Shown one piece after another: positions 46,703-58,800 of a stretch of 64,000 bases of DNA. The notes beneath the pieces are model-generated. The model searched no databases. It was not told where the DNA came from and was given only the letters and a program-made list of their open reading frames with translations. How positions within the stretch are numbered: position 1 is the stretch's first letter; every line of letters starts with the position of its first letter. The stretch is from positions 1-64,000 of the forward strand of contig MU839174.1 of assembly GCA_030685235.1 (NCBI GenBank). The letters are read 5' to 3'. The DNA is from Copromyces sp. CBS 386.78. Its lineage: Eukaryota > Ascomycota > Sordariomycetes > Sordariales > Sordariaceae. Position numbers and translations under genes: made by a program.

Positions 46703-48614
46703 TTGCTTCGCTGTCTTGCTGTCCGATGGATGCGGCTAAGCTGGTGTTGTTCAAGGCAAATCGTCGTGTGTAGCGAGAGAAGATCAGTCGGTATAGCTTG
46801 TGTCGTCGGGTCGTTGCTCCTCTACCAGAGGTTGGGCAGAGATGGGAGATTCGACGGCGCGTAGATGTCGGGAGCTAGAAGATGTAGACCGGGGGCGTTT
46901 GACGACAGGGTCTTGGTTGCTCGGTAACTGTTCTTTGTGAAAGGGCGATGATCAGTTTGATGGGAGACAGGAAGAAGCCCTGCGGCCCTTCAGATGCTGG
47001 CGACGATGTTGTTGGCCGTCTCAATCAGAGCGGCGCATTCGGATATGGTGGCGGTAAATGGGCGTCTCTAGAAAGAAGCTTCTTTTTGAGAATGCGTTTG
47101 TTGATATAGTAGACAAATGGAACCGCGTGAGGATGTCCCGTAGTCGGTGGTATGCAGTGCGTGCTGCTGGTTGCCTCTTTGACAGTGGCTGTCGTCGGGG
47201 AATTGCAGTGGATTGGAACTTGGATCGCCAATGGACCTAAGCAAAAGTGGAGGCGGGCCATGACAACGGGCTCCAGTTAGGTTGGGCTGCCAGCCGCTGC
47301 GGTGGGCTCTTCGCCTGTTTTGCCTTTGGTCATCACTGTTGGCTTGGCCAAATCACACTAACACCATAAGCCTTGTCTACAGACACACGTCTGTTAGTGA
47401 TGGCTGGGCACGGTAACAGCACATGACCGCCGCTTATAGCCCAGAAGAGCGCCTGAAAGTGAGCACATGGCAAGAACAGGGGATCCTGAGGGGCAGCCGT
47501 GACAGGGGCAAGAGGGGCCGACAACAAGGTGTGCGCTACAAGATATTCATTTTGGCTTCGCTCTTAACAACCACTCTAGGATTTCTCGGTAATACGAAGA
47601 GCAACACAAATATTCGTAAGGGAATAGTAGAGTTCAGACATGCCATTTGGAGTCATGTCCTTGTGTTGACTGTATTGGTGAAAGGTATATTCCGAGTCGA
47701 TGTGCTCTCATCTGTGCCAACCAGAACTCTGATTTTAGTGTAGCCCATGTGATCCCCCAAGACCCAACACGGCCCTTTGGTCCCACGCCTTCTGCTAAAA
47801 CAAAACAGGCGTGTTTCAATGTTGGGTTCTGTTCAACCGCCAAACACGGCTGACCACCACCAAAATATAGAAGTCTGTCATTTTGCGCCAAAGAGAGAAA
47901 TAGTAGTGGTATTACAAACTGTCGTTCCGCTACGCCACCATCTCGTCAAATGTGTTTTCTGTAGCACGTCATTGGCGTCGCATCCATTGCCGCCATGTGA
48001 AACACTACTGGTAAGTAGCAGCAGAGCTACCTACCTAGGGAATGGGAGGAGGTCACGCAGACAGAGACGTGCAGAATCCGGCAATTGCCGACCATCTCAG
48101 TCAACCTCAGTTTGGATCCATCTCCTCCGTTCCTTCCCTGGACGTCATCGCAATCGTCGCCAAATTACCTTGGAGTTCTTGGCGGTCTTTGGGGAAAGCG
48201 CAGGCGCAAGGCACCGGGCAGAGGGTTTGGTCCAAGTCCAGGCAGCCTTGAAATTTGTGTGCAGGTGCCCTTCAGCTTCAGGCTTCCATTTTCAGTCCCT
48301 GTCCAACAATCGAAAAACTTGTATCGTGGGGCACTTCCAGACTTCCAGGACTCGCGGCTTTCCACACGAACATGATGGGATTATCAACCACGAGAATCAA
48401 CGTCTTGATTTTCGAATCCGAGCATGACTACACGGACACGGAGCCAGATGGGAACATGACAGTGGAGGCTGGGTCAAGCATCAGTCAACAAGAACGAACA
48501 CGCAAGAGGTGAAACGACATAATGTATAACCATCGCCGGCAACATCAACTTTACTCCCCTCTCCGTCGTCCATTCGAAACCCGAGCCATTCAGCAAAAGA
48601 AGAACCGTCTTATC
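46703..48614. other. Promoter side of bud-6 and empty interval
   Basis: The several hundred bp next to bud-6 should contain its leader and promoter. Beyond that I see only short overlapping open frames without features up to about 48.6 kb. Confidence 0.45.
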
Positions 48615-49035
48615 CTACCTGGGTTTCTCAAAGGGTTCCATGATGTGCCGAATTTCCCTCGCCATAGTCCGTCGAGTCTGCCGTGGCTTTCGAGGCTTGT
48701 ATGACACCCGCACAAGAATATTGCCTTCCTGTCGCTCTTCAATCTGGAACATTTCCAGTCGAGCTTCCCGCCCGTACTCATCCGACTTTCCACCAGACGA
48801 GTTGCTTCTGTCAAGGCCATGTCAGTTATCATCAGCGACACTCTTAGGGAGCGAAGAGGCAGGCAAGGGAAGAATCAGTCCTACTGTTTGCTGTTGGGCA
48901 TTGTGAGCGAAACGTCAACAGATGCTCTTCTGCGATGGTCAAGTCGAGGTAATAAATGGGCAATGCTTCTTCTCCAAGTGGACCTCCTTGTGTTAAGCGC
49001 TGATGATTCTGTAGTATCGCAACTCCTTTCAACTC
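48615..49035 (-). pseudogene. Coding-like fragment, possible broken or misread gene
   Basis: The last exon (48,615-48,807, after a good acceptor CTTGACAG with a CTGAC branch site) reads SSGGKSDEYGREARLEMFQI and EERQEGNILVRVSYKPRKPR, then RTMAREIRHIMEPFEKPR and a stop, very protein-like. Upstream on the same strand, ELKGVAILQNHQRLTQGGPL and YYLDLTIAEEHLLTFRSQC (about 48,880-49,033) also look coding. The two join in phase only through a weak donor (GTTTCG), and no start codon precedes them. It is either a gene with an unseen 5' exon, or a relic. No family recognised. Confidence 0.35.
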
Positions 49036-49050
49036 AGGGCACCATGGCTT

Positions 49051-49391
49051 TTATATGCTCGTCAAGGCAGCTGCATCCTGCATCAAAAGACCCCAACTTA
49101 TACGGATCACAGTAGATCTCGACAATACCCCCAAACGGAAAACAATGGCATTCAGGCTGCCCTAGGCCCCCATCTATCTACTCTAAACCAAGTCCCCCGT
49201 GGCGTGCCTGGGATGGGGGTGGAGGCTTGAGCAACGCAGCTGGCAGAATTAGAATCCAGCTACCGATTCTGAAACCATCCATACCACCATTTGTCTTTTT
49301 CATCGGCCATAGGTGTACGTCTTCCACGTGCATCTGGACACAGCGATGCTGCTATTCTGTCCGCAAAAACCGCGGCCACTTGACCAATCAT
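49051..49391 (-). CDS. Possible small two-exon protein
   Basis: Minus-strand exons 49,264-49,391 and 49,051-49,156 join in phase (donor GTAGCT, acceptor GGGCAG) to give 77 residues. They start MIGQVAAVFADRIAASLCPD, continue DEKDKWWYGWFQNR over the splice into LNAIVFRLGVL and end AAALTSI. The frame stays open and protein-like further upstream (SWAGWLSGGVGVL), so the true start may lie there. No family is recognised, and chance cannot be excluded. Confidence 0.25.
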
Positions 49392-50796
49392 CGACAAGAC
49401 ACCTACACCACCGGAAAGCCAGCCTGCCCATGAGTTTTACCTCATTGGGAATCCCAGGTTTCTGCCTTTTTCCTGAGGGCGTCCATGGTCTGAACCATGC
49501 GCATGGGTCCGTAACCCTAACCGGCTCACTGCAACCCTTGGATGGGCAAAAAGGGAATGTCGAGTTCAAGAATACGCCCCGTCACTGTCGTGCGACTTTG
49601 CTGGGTCTATTTCAGGCCGCCGTATTGCACGCATAAGCGCAACGCATATCACCATCTCATCATCCGATTGGCTTCGGCTCCAGAAGACCAAGCGCAGCTG
49701 CGTGGAGATGGTTGAACACAATGGGCTTGTGTCACCACGTTTGTTCGTCTGCGGCATGACTGTCAGTTGTCTCCAATGTCTGCCGAGTCCGGGGTTCATT
49801 GGGGGCTGGTAATTTACTCGTTCCATCATCTCTTGTTTTTCCTGGGGTGCCTTGACCCTCAGATTATTTCGATGCCCACCTTCCCTTGCTACTTGTCTCG
49901 TTCAAGTAAACTTCCTTTTATTACACTCATACTCCGAGCCACATATATCATTTGACTAGAAGTTTCAAGTCTATACCCCCGGTACTACCACATTGCGGCC
50001 GAGCACATACCACAGCCCGCTGTTTTGGCTTGATTCACGCTTCTGGAGTAAGACGGCTAAAGTATGGGGTGTGCTGCCATCCCTTTCGGTTGGATCAATA
50101 AACGTGGCGGCGCGGCCCCTCCTCAGCCTTACGGAAAGTGAGCCGAACCGAGCATCAGTGTCTAGGGTCAGCAGAAGTCCTGGCGGCATTCTCATCTACT
50201 GGCTACCGAAGGCCGGTGCCGGATTCCTCGTGGCCAACCCTTGAATCCGTTGCTGACACGTTTGCGGCCGGGCTTTGTGGTCACTCGGCAAGTGTCGTGC
50301 AGGCTATTGTCAGACGACATAGGTATTGCACCATTCACATAGAGAGGGAGCCCCTGAAACTTTTCATACGCCGCACAATTCCCGTTGCCGCAGTCCGGCA
50401 TTAGGGAGAAGCCTCAACGAACCCTACGTCAAGGGCTGCCCTACGCCATGATGAACGAGTTCTTCACATTGCCGAAACCTGTTCACATCGCATCTACCGG
50501 AACTCCTCAGCCCTCCAAGTAACTATGCTTGACTTAATCACATGGATTCACGAACTGGACCCCACTGGCGGTTAATGGCTTGATGCTACTGTCGATAGTG
50601 CCTAGGTACAGGTACCTATTATCTCATTCTCCCCGTCCCCATCCTATGCTGAGAGGGCGACAAAATTCTCCGAACCGCGAATCATCGAGAATCCCTTTTG
50701 TGCCACATATCCCTTCTAACGTCTGTTGAAAAGCAACCTTGCCAGCGACTGTGGGTGGTTTTTAAGCATCGCCCATCTAGCATCCCCCAGACAAAC

Positions 50797-51036
50797 TCAG
50801 AGCTTAGCCTTAAGAGGCTTGCTTTCTCCCCACAACTGCATCGCCACGTGCCAAGAACACGGAATAGGGACCAAATGATACGGCGCACCGTTTGGACCCC
50901 TTGCATTCGGAACCTCATCAACTATGCCCGCGCATGTGTCGGTGCGTAACTTGACAGAACACGGGAGTACAAAACCGGGGATGACTGGGCAACCGCAGGT
51001 TGTGAAGACGCCGCCGTGAAGGAATCGGTAGCACAT
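50797..51036 (-). CDS. Small cysteine-rich protein 1
   Basis: This uninterrupted 79-residue frame starts MCYRFLHGGVFTTCGCPVIP, continues GFVLPCSVKLRTDTCAGIVD and ends with a PIPCSW block and a basic tail. It has six cysteines, no signal peptide and no membrane segment. Many filamentous ascomycetes have short proteins that begin MC and carry spaced Cys pairs, probably metal-binding. This one may belong there, but I cannot name the family. The GC-rich wobble positions support real coding. It could extend by a 5' or 3' exon. Confidence 0.42.
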   Translation of the reverse strand: MCYRFLHGGVFTTCGCPVIPGFVLPCSVKLRTDTCAGIVDEVPNARGPNGAPYHLVPIPCSWHVAMQLWGESKPLKAKL

Positions 51037-52124
51037 CTTTTGCTTTCGTCTTTGGCTTGGTGATTGATGGTGCTACAAGATGGGCGGGACGTGATCGTTA
51101 GTGGTGGGTCCATGTCAAGAGCTTGAGGCCAAGGGCTCTGGAGGCGGATGATGGTACTCACTTTGGTGAATTAAAGGGATAGGTTCGAGATAGTACACTC
51201 TCGAGCGGGCTTGGTTTGTTCTTGAAGTAGGCTCGTAGGCCTAATGCTAAATGTTGAGGCTTCGAAGTGGGAGTGGTCGAGTCGTTGTAGTTGTTTCGGT
51301 TCCGAAATTCTTCTGGTGGTCGTGGTTGTTGACGGAGGGAGAATCTGGCTCGGTTATCAGCTGCGGCCGACGAGAAGCTAAATACTCCCGCCTCCCATTT
51401 CCCAGGCTCAAGGTTTGAGCACCTTCAATGGTCGCAAATGGGCTCCAGGGTCCTGGCTCGATTCCCATTCACCTTGTTCAACCTTGGACGAGTGACCTTC
51501 TTCGACCTTGGAGGAGTGGCATTGCCGCACCAATAAGATGGAAGCTTATCAGCTCAATCTTTGTGGTAGGGAGGACACTTCCCTTTACTTCAAATGCTTG
51601 TGCCTGAGCTAACACTGAGATCTAGACTTAGGTGTCCGAAGACGAGGTCAAGTCAAAGTCTCATTCAACCTCACTGCAAACTCCTCACGCCGGTCCAACC
51701 ACTCAAAAATTATGATTTTGCAAATGACATTAATTCTCAACATGTTTCATTTCCTACTTGTGCCGCCAGCGGCCAACATTCATCCATTTCAGTGTCCGGC
51801 TAACTTTTATCAGGTTCTCTCTCGGTCACCGAGTAACCCCCTATCAGCAGTCCTCTCGGCAGCGACCTCCGCAGTCCTAACCTTTTACCCAACCAAACCA
51901 ACCGTTGATTCACCTCTCATACTCCATTTCTCCAATTCCTCAATCTCTACCCTCCTCCGCGGTCATCTTCCCCTTTGCCCTCTGCCCTCTGCCCCCTGGG
52001 TCCGACCTGCGATTCCTATACTGACAATAGAGAAAATACTATCTTGCCTCTTGATCTCTCCCGCAGTCCGTATTAGGAGAGGGGTATTTTATGTTAGTTA
52101 TCCACTAATCCAGCAGATCACAAC

Positions 52125-52346
52125 TTAGGTCCCAACCTCCTCACGAACCCTCTCCCGAGTCCCAAGCACAAATTGCCACCCCTCCTGGTAGCACGTGGGA
52201 CACAGCTCATTGCAGTTGTTGTACCATTGTTCATTTGCATCCTTGACAGCGCCGGCTGGTGGTACCTGGGAGCAGTTGTTTCCGCAGAGGAGGACGAAGC
52301 CGCGCGGGATTTCGCACCCGGAGGCAAAGAAGCCGGGTAAGGGGAA
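52125..52346 (-). CDS. Small cysteine-rich protein 2 (C-terminal exon)
   Basis: From an acceptor GTCTTTAG the minus strand reads 73 codons: FPLPGFFASGCEIPRGFVLL, then CGNNCSQVPPAGAVKDANEQ, then WYNNCNELCPTCYQEGW and a charged end before TAA. Six cysteines sit in pairs, suggesting a metal-binding or disulfide fold. A short 5' exon must exist. The frame starting MSLSNFTTTFVDHWTRPW joins in phase but with a poor donor (GTCTGA). The GC.(I)P.GFVL.C block recalls protein 1 about 1.1 kb away on the same strand. No function is assigned. Confidence 0.45.
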   Translation of the reverse strand, partial: FPLPGFFASGCEIPRGFVLLCGNNCSQVPPAGAVKDANEQWYNNCNELCPTCYQEGWQFVLGTRERVREEVGT

Positions 52347-52908
52347 CTAAAGACACATTTTTTGTGTGGTTTTCTTATGTTGAAAGAAGGGGCAGTGTTG
52401 GTGGTTGCGTGCTTAGGGGTGTGCTTGGGGCTGGCTTGAGGGGGACGTTGTGGTGGACGTTAGGGCCGTGACTGATGGTGTTCCTCAGACCCATGGTCTT
52501 GTCCAGTGATCGACGAAGGTCGTGGTGAAATTGGATAAAGACATGGAAAAGCGGTATCACTTCATTAGATGTATGTGCTTTCAGTTTCCAAAGCATAAGA
52601 AATGTCTCTCTGTCTGACCATATCCCTGACTCAGGATATAGCTGGATTTAGGGGGGGGATAATCATTGGAACTTGGGAGGACCGGGGCTTCAATAGCAAC
52701 CATTTTATCTTTAATGTCTGGTACACCATGGTACAGCCAATCCTCTACGCCATTACAATTAATACATGGTCCACGCTATCTGAGGGTTCAACGTTCAACC
52801 CTTCGACATCCAAGGATTATCATCCAACTTTTGCTCCAATTCCATTACCGGGAATCCGGGCCTTCAGAAAACTGTTTTTTGAGGATAACCGTGACCGCAC
52901 GGTGACAT

Positions 52909-53311
52909 CCGTTCAACTCAGAGTAACGGTTCTCTGGAAAATAACCGTACACCTCAGAAAAACCGTTTCAAGAGGATCCCTGGGCTCTGATTGGCTGGAG
53001 GAAAACTGGGGCGCCATGTGCGATGGGCGGGAGCTAAAAGAGTTGAAGAAACTCCCCTTTTGGGAAGGGGCGATGAAAAAAGATGGTTAGAAGGTGCAAT
53101 GAAAGAAAGAAAGAGAGAAAGAAGGAGAGAAAGAAGGAGAGAAAGAAGGAAAGAAAGAAGGAGAGAAAGAAGGAGAGAAAGAAGGAGAGAAAAAAGGATA
53201 ACGTCAACCAAGGTTAGAGACAGAGTTTAAAATACCAAAGTCCCATCAACTCCCTAACTCTCCCAACTTCATCCTTTTCATCACCATCATCACCATCATC
53301 ACCATCATCAC

Positions 53312-53363
<52 letters not shown>

Positions 53364-53837
53364 TAAATACGATTGCATCCTCATTTTTCATTTACTAACT
53401 TCTATAGCGACGACGACGACGACGATAACGATAGTAGTGGTTTAACTTGGGTGGGCGACGAAGATTGGGCGACGAAGAGTAGGTAACGAAGACTTGGGAA
53501 GGTGAAGACTTAGGTAGGCGACGAAGAGTAGGTAACGAAGACTTGGGAAGGTGAAGACTTGGGTGGGCGACGAAGATTGGGTAACGAAGACTTGGGAAGG
53601 TGAAGACTTAGGAAGGCGACGGTTGTAAAAGGGAAGTGACAAACTAGATATTGGGAGTACCGAGGGCTTGGTTACCTTACCCTTAGAAATGAGATGATTT
53701 CGTAGTATAAAAAAGAAAAAGGCAAGAGCTCCCATTCCCAAACCAAACCAACCAATCAAAGCCCAGGGATCTTTTTAGAACGGTTTTTCTGAGGTGTACG
53801 GTTATTTTCTAGAGAACCGTTACTCTAAGCTGAACGG
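52909..53837. mobile_element. Inverted-repeat element filled with simple repeats
   Basis: Arms of about 88 bp (52,909-52,996 and 53,752-53,837) are near-perfect inverted copies, with TAACGGTTCTCT, AAAATAACCGTACACCTCAG and GATCCCTGGGCT in the left arm. Between them lie a GAAAGAAGGAGA tract (53,098-53,198), an ATC run (53,276-53,361), a short GAC run (53,408-53,424) and a minisatellite (53,449-53,622). No transposase frame exists. No target duplication is evident at these limits, so the true ends may lie slightly further out. It is probably a non-autonomous transposon, or else an unusual palindromic repeat locus. Confidence 0.7.
53449..53622. repeat. About 48-bp minisatellite
   Basis: Three or so imperfect units contain GGTAACGAAGACTTGGGAAG and GTGAAGACTTAGGTAGGCGA in tandem. 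They form the right interior of the inverted-repeat element. Confidence 0.85.
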
Positions 53838-54328
53838 TTATTCTGGAATGAGGTGTTTGCTTACATTTCACCGTACCACGCAGGTACCGTGATATGCAGC
53901 CCCAGGTTACCAGCAATGTCTACATCTGTCAAATCACAAGCGGAAAATTTTGTTATCCTTTATCAACTGGATGGTCATGCTCTGATAGCTACATCTATCT
54001 GCTTTCCAGTGGCGTTCCATGTTATTGGTTTGAGTTGATGTTGCTTGGTTTCGGTCGATGATGTTTCTTCGGATTTGGGATTTTGGGTTGTCTCGATGTT
54101 TTTAGCAAGCAACTACTATCTCGAACTCGGAGTAATAATTTTCTTTTGACCGTCGAATCCTGAGAGCGAGCATCTGGGAGGGGTAAAAAACATAACGCAA
54201 GAGAAAAAAGTTGATGGAAAAAGTAGAAGAGGTGAAGGAAAAAAAAAAAAAAAAAAAAAAAAAAACCAGACGATACATGTAAGGAGAAGGGGGAAAAGGA
54301 ACCAAAACCGAGAAAAGAGATGGATGGT

Positions 54329-54429
54329 CTCTTCCGCCGGGAATTGTACCCGGGTCTTGAGCGAATCGAACCGATGATGTTCAAACTTGACAAGCTCACA
54401 TAGGGTACTGACCACTATACTACGGACGA
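54329..54429 (-). tRNA. tRNA-like gene, possibly intron-containing tRNA-Asp(GTC)
   Basis: The minus strand shows a TCGTCCG/CGGAAGA acceptor with 6 of 7 pairs, a D-arm GTATAGTGGTCAGTAC, and a T-arm CCGGG-TACAATT-CCCGG (loop TAC instead of TTC). An anticodon-like stem TGAGC pairs with GCTCA around the loop TTGTCA plus about 24 nt that would be the intron, giving anticodon GTC. A TTTT terminator follows at 54,313-54,316. Five extra bases between the D-arm and the anticodon stem do not fit a normal tRNA, so it may be a variant, a pseudogene or a different isotype. Confidence 0.42.
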
Positions 54430-55244
54430 TGTTAAAGTGTCGTAGTTTGGTTGTTGGTAATTGGTCCGGATTGTGGGTTTATGAAGAGGAAGGTAGAAAT
54501 TTGATGAAATTTGATGGGCAAAGAGGAGCAGACGGAAAGAAAGCATTGGCAAGTGCAAGGGTACTTATTAGTTCTAGGGGTGGAATGTGAGACGACAAGT
54601 CTGGATGGATAGTCGGACTTGGGCAAGCCCCGACTTGTCAGGCAGACTTCGTCTACCACCAACTGGCGCACCAGACTCGGGAGAAGTCTGGCAAGTCCGA
54701 CCGGACGGGGTACTCTTCGCAACTCAACCAACATACTACCAATTTTCATGCAAGAAGCTGGTATCTACCTGACGCATTTGCCCGTTTCATACCTGCTCTC
54801 TAATTTTCTCCTTTGAATGTGGTTATCCCGTTGTTTTGTTGTGAAGTTTTGCACCCCTCTGTCACGAGAATCGTACTGATAAACTTTCAAGCATTGATGT
54901 ATACCGCACACGGACCACCACCCCTCAGGTTCCCGATTTCCATTTCAGAAAGCCATTTCCGCGTGCACCGAACACGCCCTTATGCTCTGGACCTGGGCTG
55001 CTTGTGATGGGAAGAGGGATTGTTTTTGGTTATTAAGCGACAAAAATAGCGAATCACCCGCTAATAACACAACTTTGTTTTCTTCTTCCGGCTGCGCACG
55101 CGCCCGCGTTCGCCGCCCGCGTTCGCCGCCCGCTTCCCGTCCCTTCTTTACACCTCTCCTCAACTCGTCTCCCGAAAACCCGGTATTCTCGCCCAAACTC
55201 GCCCCTTCAAGGCTGAAGAAAGCAACGGCAACGCTTAGAAACCG
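54430..55244. other. Intergenic region
   Basis: No supportable gene. A GTTCGCCGCCCGC repeat lies near 55,107-55,132. The short frames here have no features. Confidence 0.4.
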
Positions 55245-55801
55245 TTAATAAGCATCGCCGTCATGTACAACCTCGACTGCCAACTTGTCGAGACATACAT
55301 GACGTTGGCGGTTCAGAATATTGGTTTGACTTTGACAGCCAGCCGCTGGAGGCCATTCCCGAGACAGTGAACGGCTGAGGCGCGGAGGATGGTCGTTGGA
55401 GATTTCACATGCGCGAGATATCTCCTCGGGGATGTCATTGACTCGTTCCGGAATGCTGGTTGAAGCAGGTCCTGTCATACCTACCTACCCAAGACCTCTT
55501 ATGCTGCGAGGCCACCCCAAAACTCCTCCCTCATTTTCTGGAGCGAGAGTTGCAGGCTGAACGAGATTCCGATGCCCCGATGCACATCTGAACGCAGGAA
55601 AACTTGATCAGCATCCCAGGCTTCCAAGTCTGAAGCACGGCCGGCATGACAACGCATTCTGAGAAAAGGGGGTGGCTCATCATCATCATGAACAACATTC
55701 CTAAAAGGATCATATAACACTGGTGGCTTGAGAGACCGGATTGAACGTGCGCGAATGGCCCATCTGTCAAGGAGGCGTACGACCATGGCTGTCCGTCTCA
55801 T
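55245..55801 (-). CDS. Possible two-exon protein, unrecognised
   Basis: Minus-strand exons 55,516-55,801 and 55,245-55,471 join in phase (intron 44 nt, weak donor GTGGCC, acceptor GACAG) to give 170 residues. They start MRRTAMVVRLLDRWAIRARS, pass through RSLKPPVLYDPFRNVVHDDD and SDVHRGIGISFSLQLSLQKM, and end LAVEVVHDGDAY. Both pieces are protein-like and lack low complexity. Without splicing the first ends at LAA. No family is recognised, and a relic or chance frames remain possible. Confidence 0.3.
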
Positions 55802-58800
55802 GATGCTTGTCCATTACTGACGGCACGGCTGGTTGGGCCTTGAATGAAGGAGGTAATGGCAGGTATGGTGCAAAACTGGGAGAGCGATTCAGGCGCTACA
55901 AGTCTGATTATGCGTCGTTTTCGCTGCCGACACTCCAAAGAACGACCAGCGTCTCGATCAGGAGAGGAGAGTTTGGCTTTCTGTGTCCTGTCGAATCCTT
56001 TGTCCGAAAAAGGCAACGGACAAAAGGTGGTGGGACGATTGCTGTCTGTTGTGGAACAGTGAGACAAGATCTTGGAGTCGGACAGCACGTCGAGTCGGGT
56101 CCGCGGTACTGCCGGGACCCCAAGACTTGAAGCGAATGCGTCCGCACACTACCTGTACCCAATACCTGCGGTGACCACGTACGGACCACAATGCGACGAG
56201 CCGAAATGACTCAGAGTGCAAGGCCGGGTTCACAGAAGATGACAACATTCTTCTTGCGAGCCTTTTGGCCGATGCCTCGTTGAACCTAGCACGGCCACGA
56301 AGACAGAGGAAAACGTTGGTAGGCTCATCCCTCTCTTCCGGACTGTGGTCGGGAACATCAAGATGGAAAGCTCAACTCCGCGGCCACGGGATACTTACTC
56401 GGCCATTTCCCACCACCATTTTGTTTTCCTTGATTTGTGCAGGCTGTCAAGGTAATCTCAACCACGGAAGAAGAGTCTTCGGTAGAAATGTTGTCATCGG
56501 AATCCTGCCTAGCAACTTCACCGGAGGCTTGCTCCGGACACCAAGCCAGAAACAGCAGATATTGAATGACCTGGACGGACACGGGTTTCCTGGCGTGCGT
56601 GGTGTGTGACGCGAGAAGATTATGGTGGATTCGGATACTGTCTGGACGCTGTGCGACCATGGCAATCATGGTTGTATGCATCGTCGTATGACTTTTGGCT
56701 CTTGCACTGGCCGTACTCTCGAATTGGTTGGTTGCCCAACTCATGACAGTCCATTCGCCTTGGCGCCGTCGAGTCTTGGCTCCATAGGCCGCCTCTCCTT
56801 GAAGGGCCCCTGAAGAGTGCATAGATTTGTGCAAATACAATGGCCAAAATTCATGTTGGGACTTCGTGGGAGAGGAAAAGTTTGTTCACAGAATGGGCCA
56901 TGTGGAAATCCAGTCAAACACGGTGCCTTTGCATGGTTGCATCCTGGATCTGGATAAGCTTCTCTCATCTGTCCAACAGGTCGATGACGGGTCGATCTTG
57001 ACCACATGGGGAATTGAGATCAGAAGTTTGAAGGAAAAAGAAAAGAGGGAAGGGTCATTGGTTGCACCAATGTCATGTCATGTCATTTTCAGCTGCGACA
57101 GCTGTAGTCATGCACGGAAAACAACGGTCCTGACGAATGATATGATGACTGGCGTTCCCATGCGCAGCCAAGAGGCGGTACGCCGGTTTCACGATTGGCA
57201 TTGGAGCGGCTGAAAACTATAAACGGTTGTGTTACCCGAGCCCCATAAACCGGTAAACGGTTACGTACCAGCATGTCTGAGGCTCCCATTTCTACGATGT
57301 CGGTATTCCTCGGTGTTCCACTGTCATCATTATCATGAGTTGCAAACTCAGACTGCGGGTGTACTGGGCACTCCTCTTTTGGGCGAGTGATCAGGGTCAA
57401 AGACAGCAAGTTCCTTTGCAGACTTTGGGGAAAGTACTGCAGATTCTTCGCCGGGTCATTTCACACTGCCGATATGATTCAGTTCTTGCATTCATTCCCT
57501 TGCACTCTTCGATTCAATTGTTGGGACATGATGATGAACAAACTGACAGTTTTTCGTGCCCCTGTCGGTCTTAGCGGGAAGCGGGTAAGGCCGTCTGTTC
57601 CTTCTCCGCTAGACACTGCTCTCTCTGGATCCCTTCCCTTCCACTTCCTGTTAGGCTCAAAACTTGGAAAGAACAAGAATCGCTTGACCATCGGCCAGTT
57701 CCTTCCGAGCTGCAGTTTGCCGTCCAGGTCCGGCAAACTCACTGGTTCAACTCTCGGTCATTGGTTGTTATCTCTAGACTTGACAACGAACTTGAAGTGT
57801 CGTTGGTAAGGTAGTATGTCACCGTCTCTCACGATGCCTCTCCTAACCGCTTTTGGTAGAGCTACTTCACGATTCGAAGGAACGGTAGCTGCTGTACGTG
57901 TCAACATCGCCCAGCACACAATCAGTCACCCATTACCGTTTTGGTCACGGCTGATGACCCCCCTTGATTATCGCGAAGATCACTTCCATAGAACTGGCGC
58001 TCTCTTCACAGGAGATTGGGTGCCGGCGTACCATGAATCTATGTTGCACGATCCCCGCGTCTGACAGTTCGAATCTCCAGACACTGGGTATGCACTGCTT
58101 CCCAAGATGTCCTAATTACGAGAGGTCCATATCTAAGACTTCAGAACACGAGACTGAACACCACCCCTGATGAGGCTCTCCCCACGCCGGTTAGAGCCAC
58201 CTCCCTCACTCATGCACTTCTGACCGCGTAGTTCAGAAATCAGTGTTTAGTTGAGGTATGGACTAAAACATGGTATGTCTCCCGTCCGGCTGTGGCAAAC
58301 ATTCACTAGTCAAAAGATCGACATTCTTCTTTCCAAATTCTGTAGCCATGATGTTGGTTACCGTGGTCCAATTTCCAACAAACTGACGGAGGCTCTGCGC
58401 CGCCTACTCCTTACTTTTTCCCTTTCGGAGTCAACAGTATGATCCTCTTGTGACATTCCTTGATTCACAACCTGGGGAATCTGGGTCCATTGGGTCCCGG
58501 TGAGTGTGAGGTCGGATGCCAGACTTGGAAATGACGAGTGTCGACGAATCAACACGACAACAACACCAAGCCACGGCGGAAGCGAGGACGGAGAGCCGAG
58601 AAGACCGAAGAACTTGGACAAGTTTGATCGGCGATGTCTTCTATCTCAGCGTTTGGAGTGAGGTCCGAAAATCTATAAGAACGTGCTCTCTCGTCCGTCT
58701 TGGGGTCACAATTCTCATCCTCATCAGCATCAGCATCTTCAGTCCACAGACAAGCAACAGCCTTTCAGCCTTCAAACCCGCTTTCAAACCATCTTCAAAC

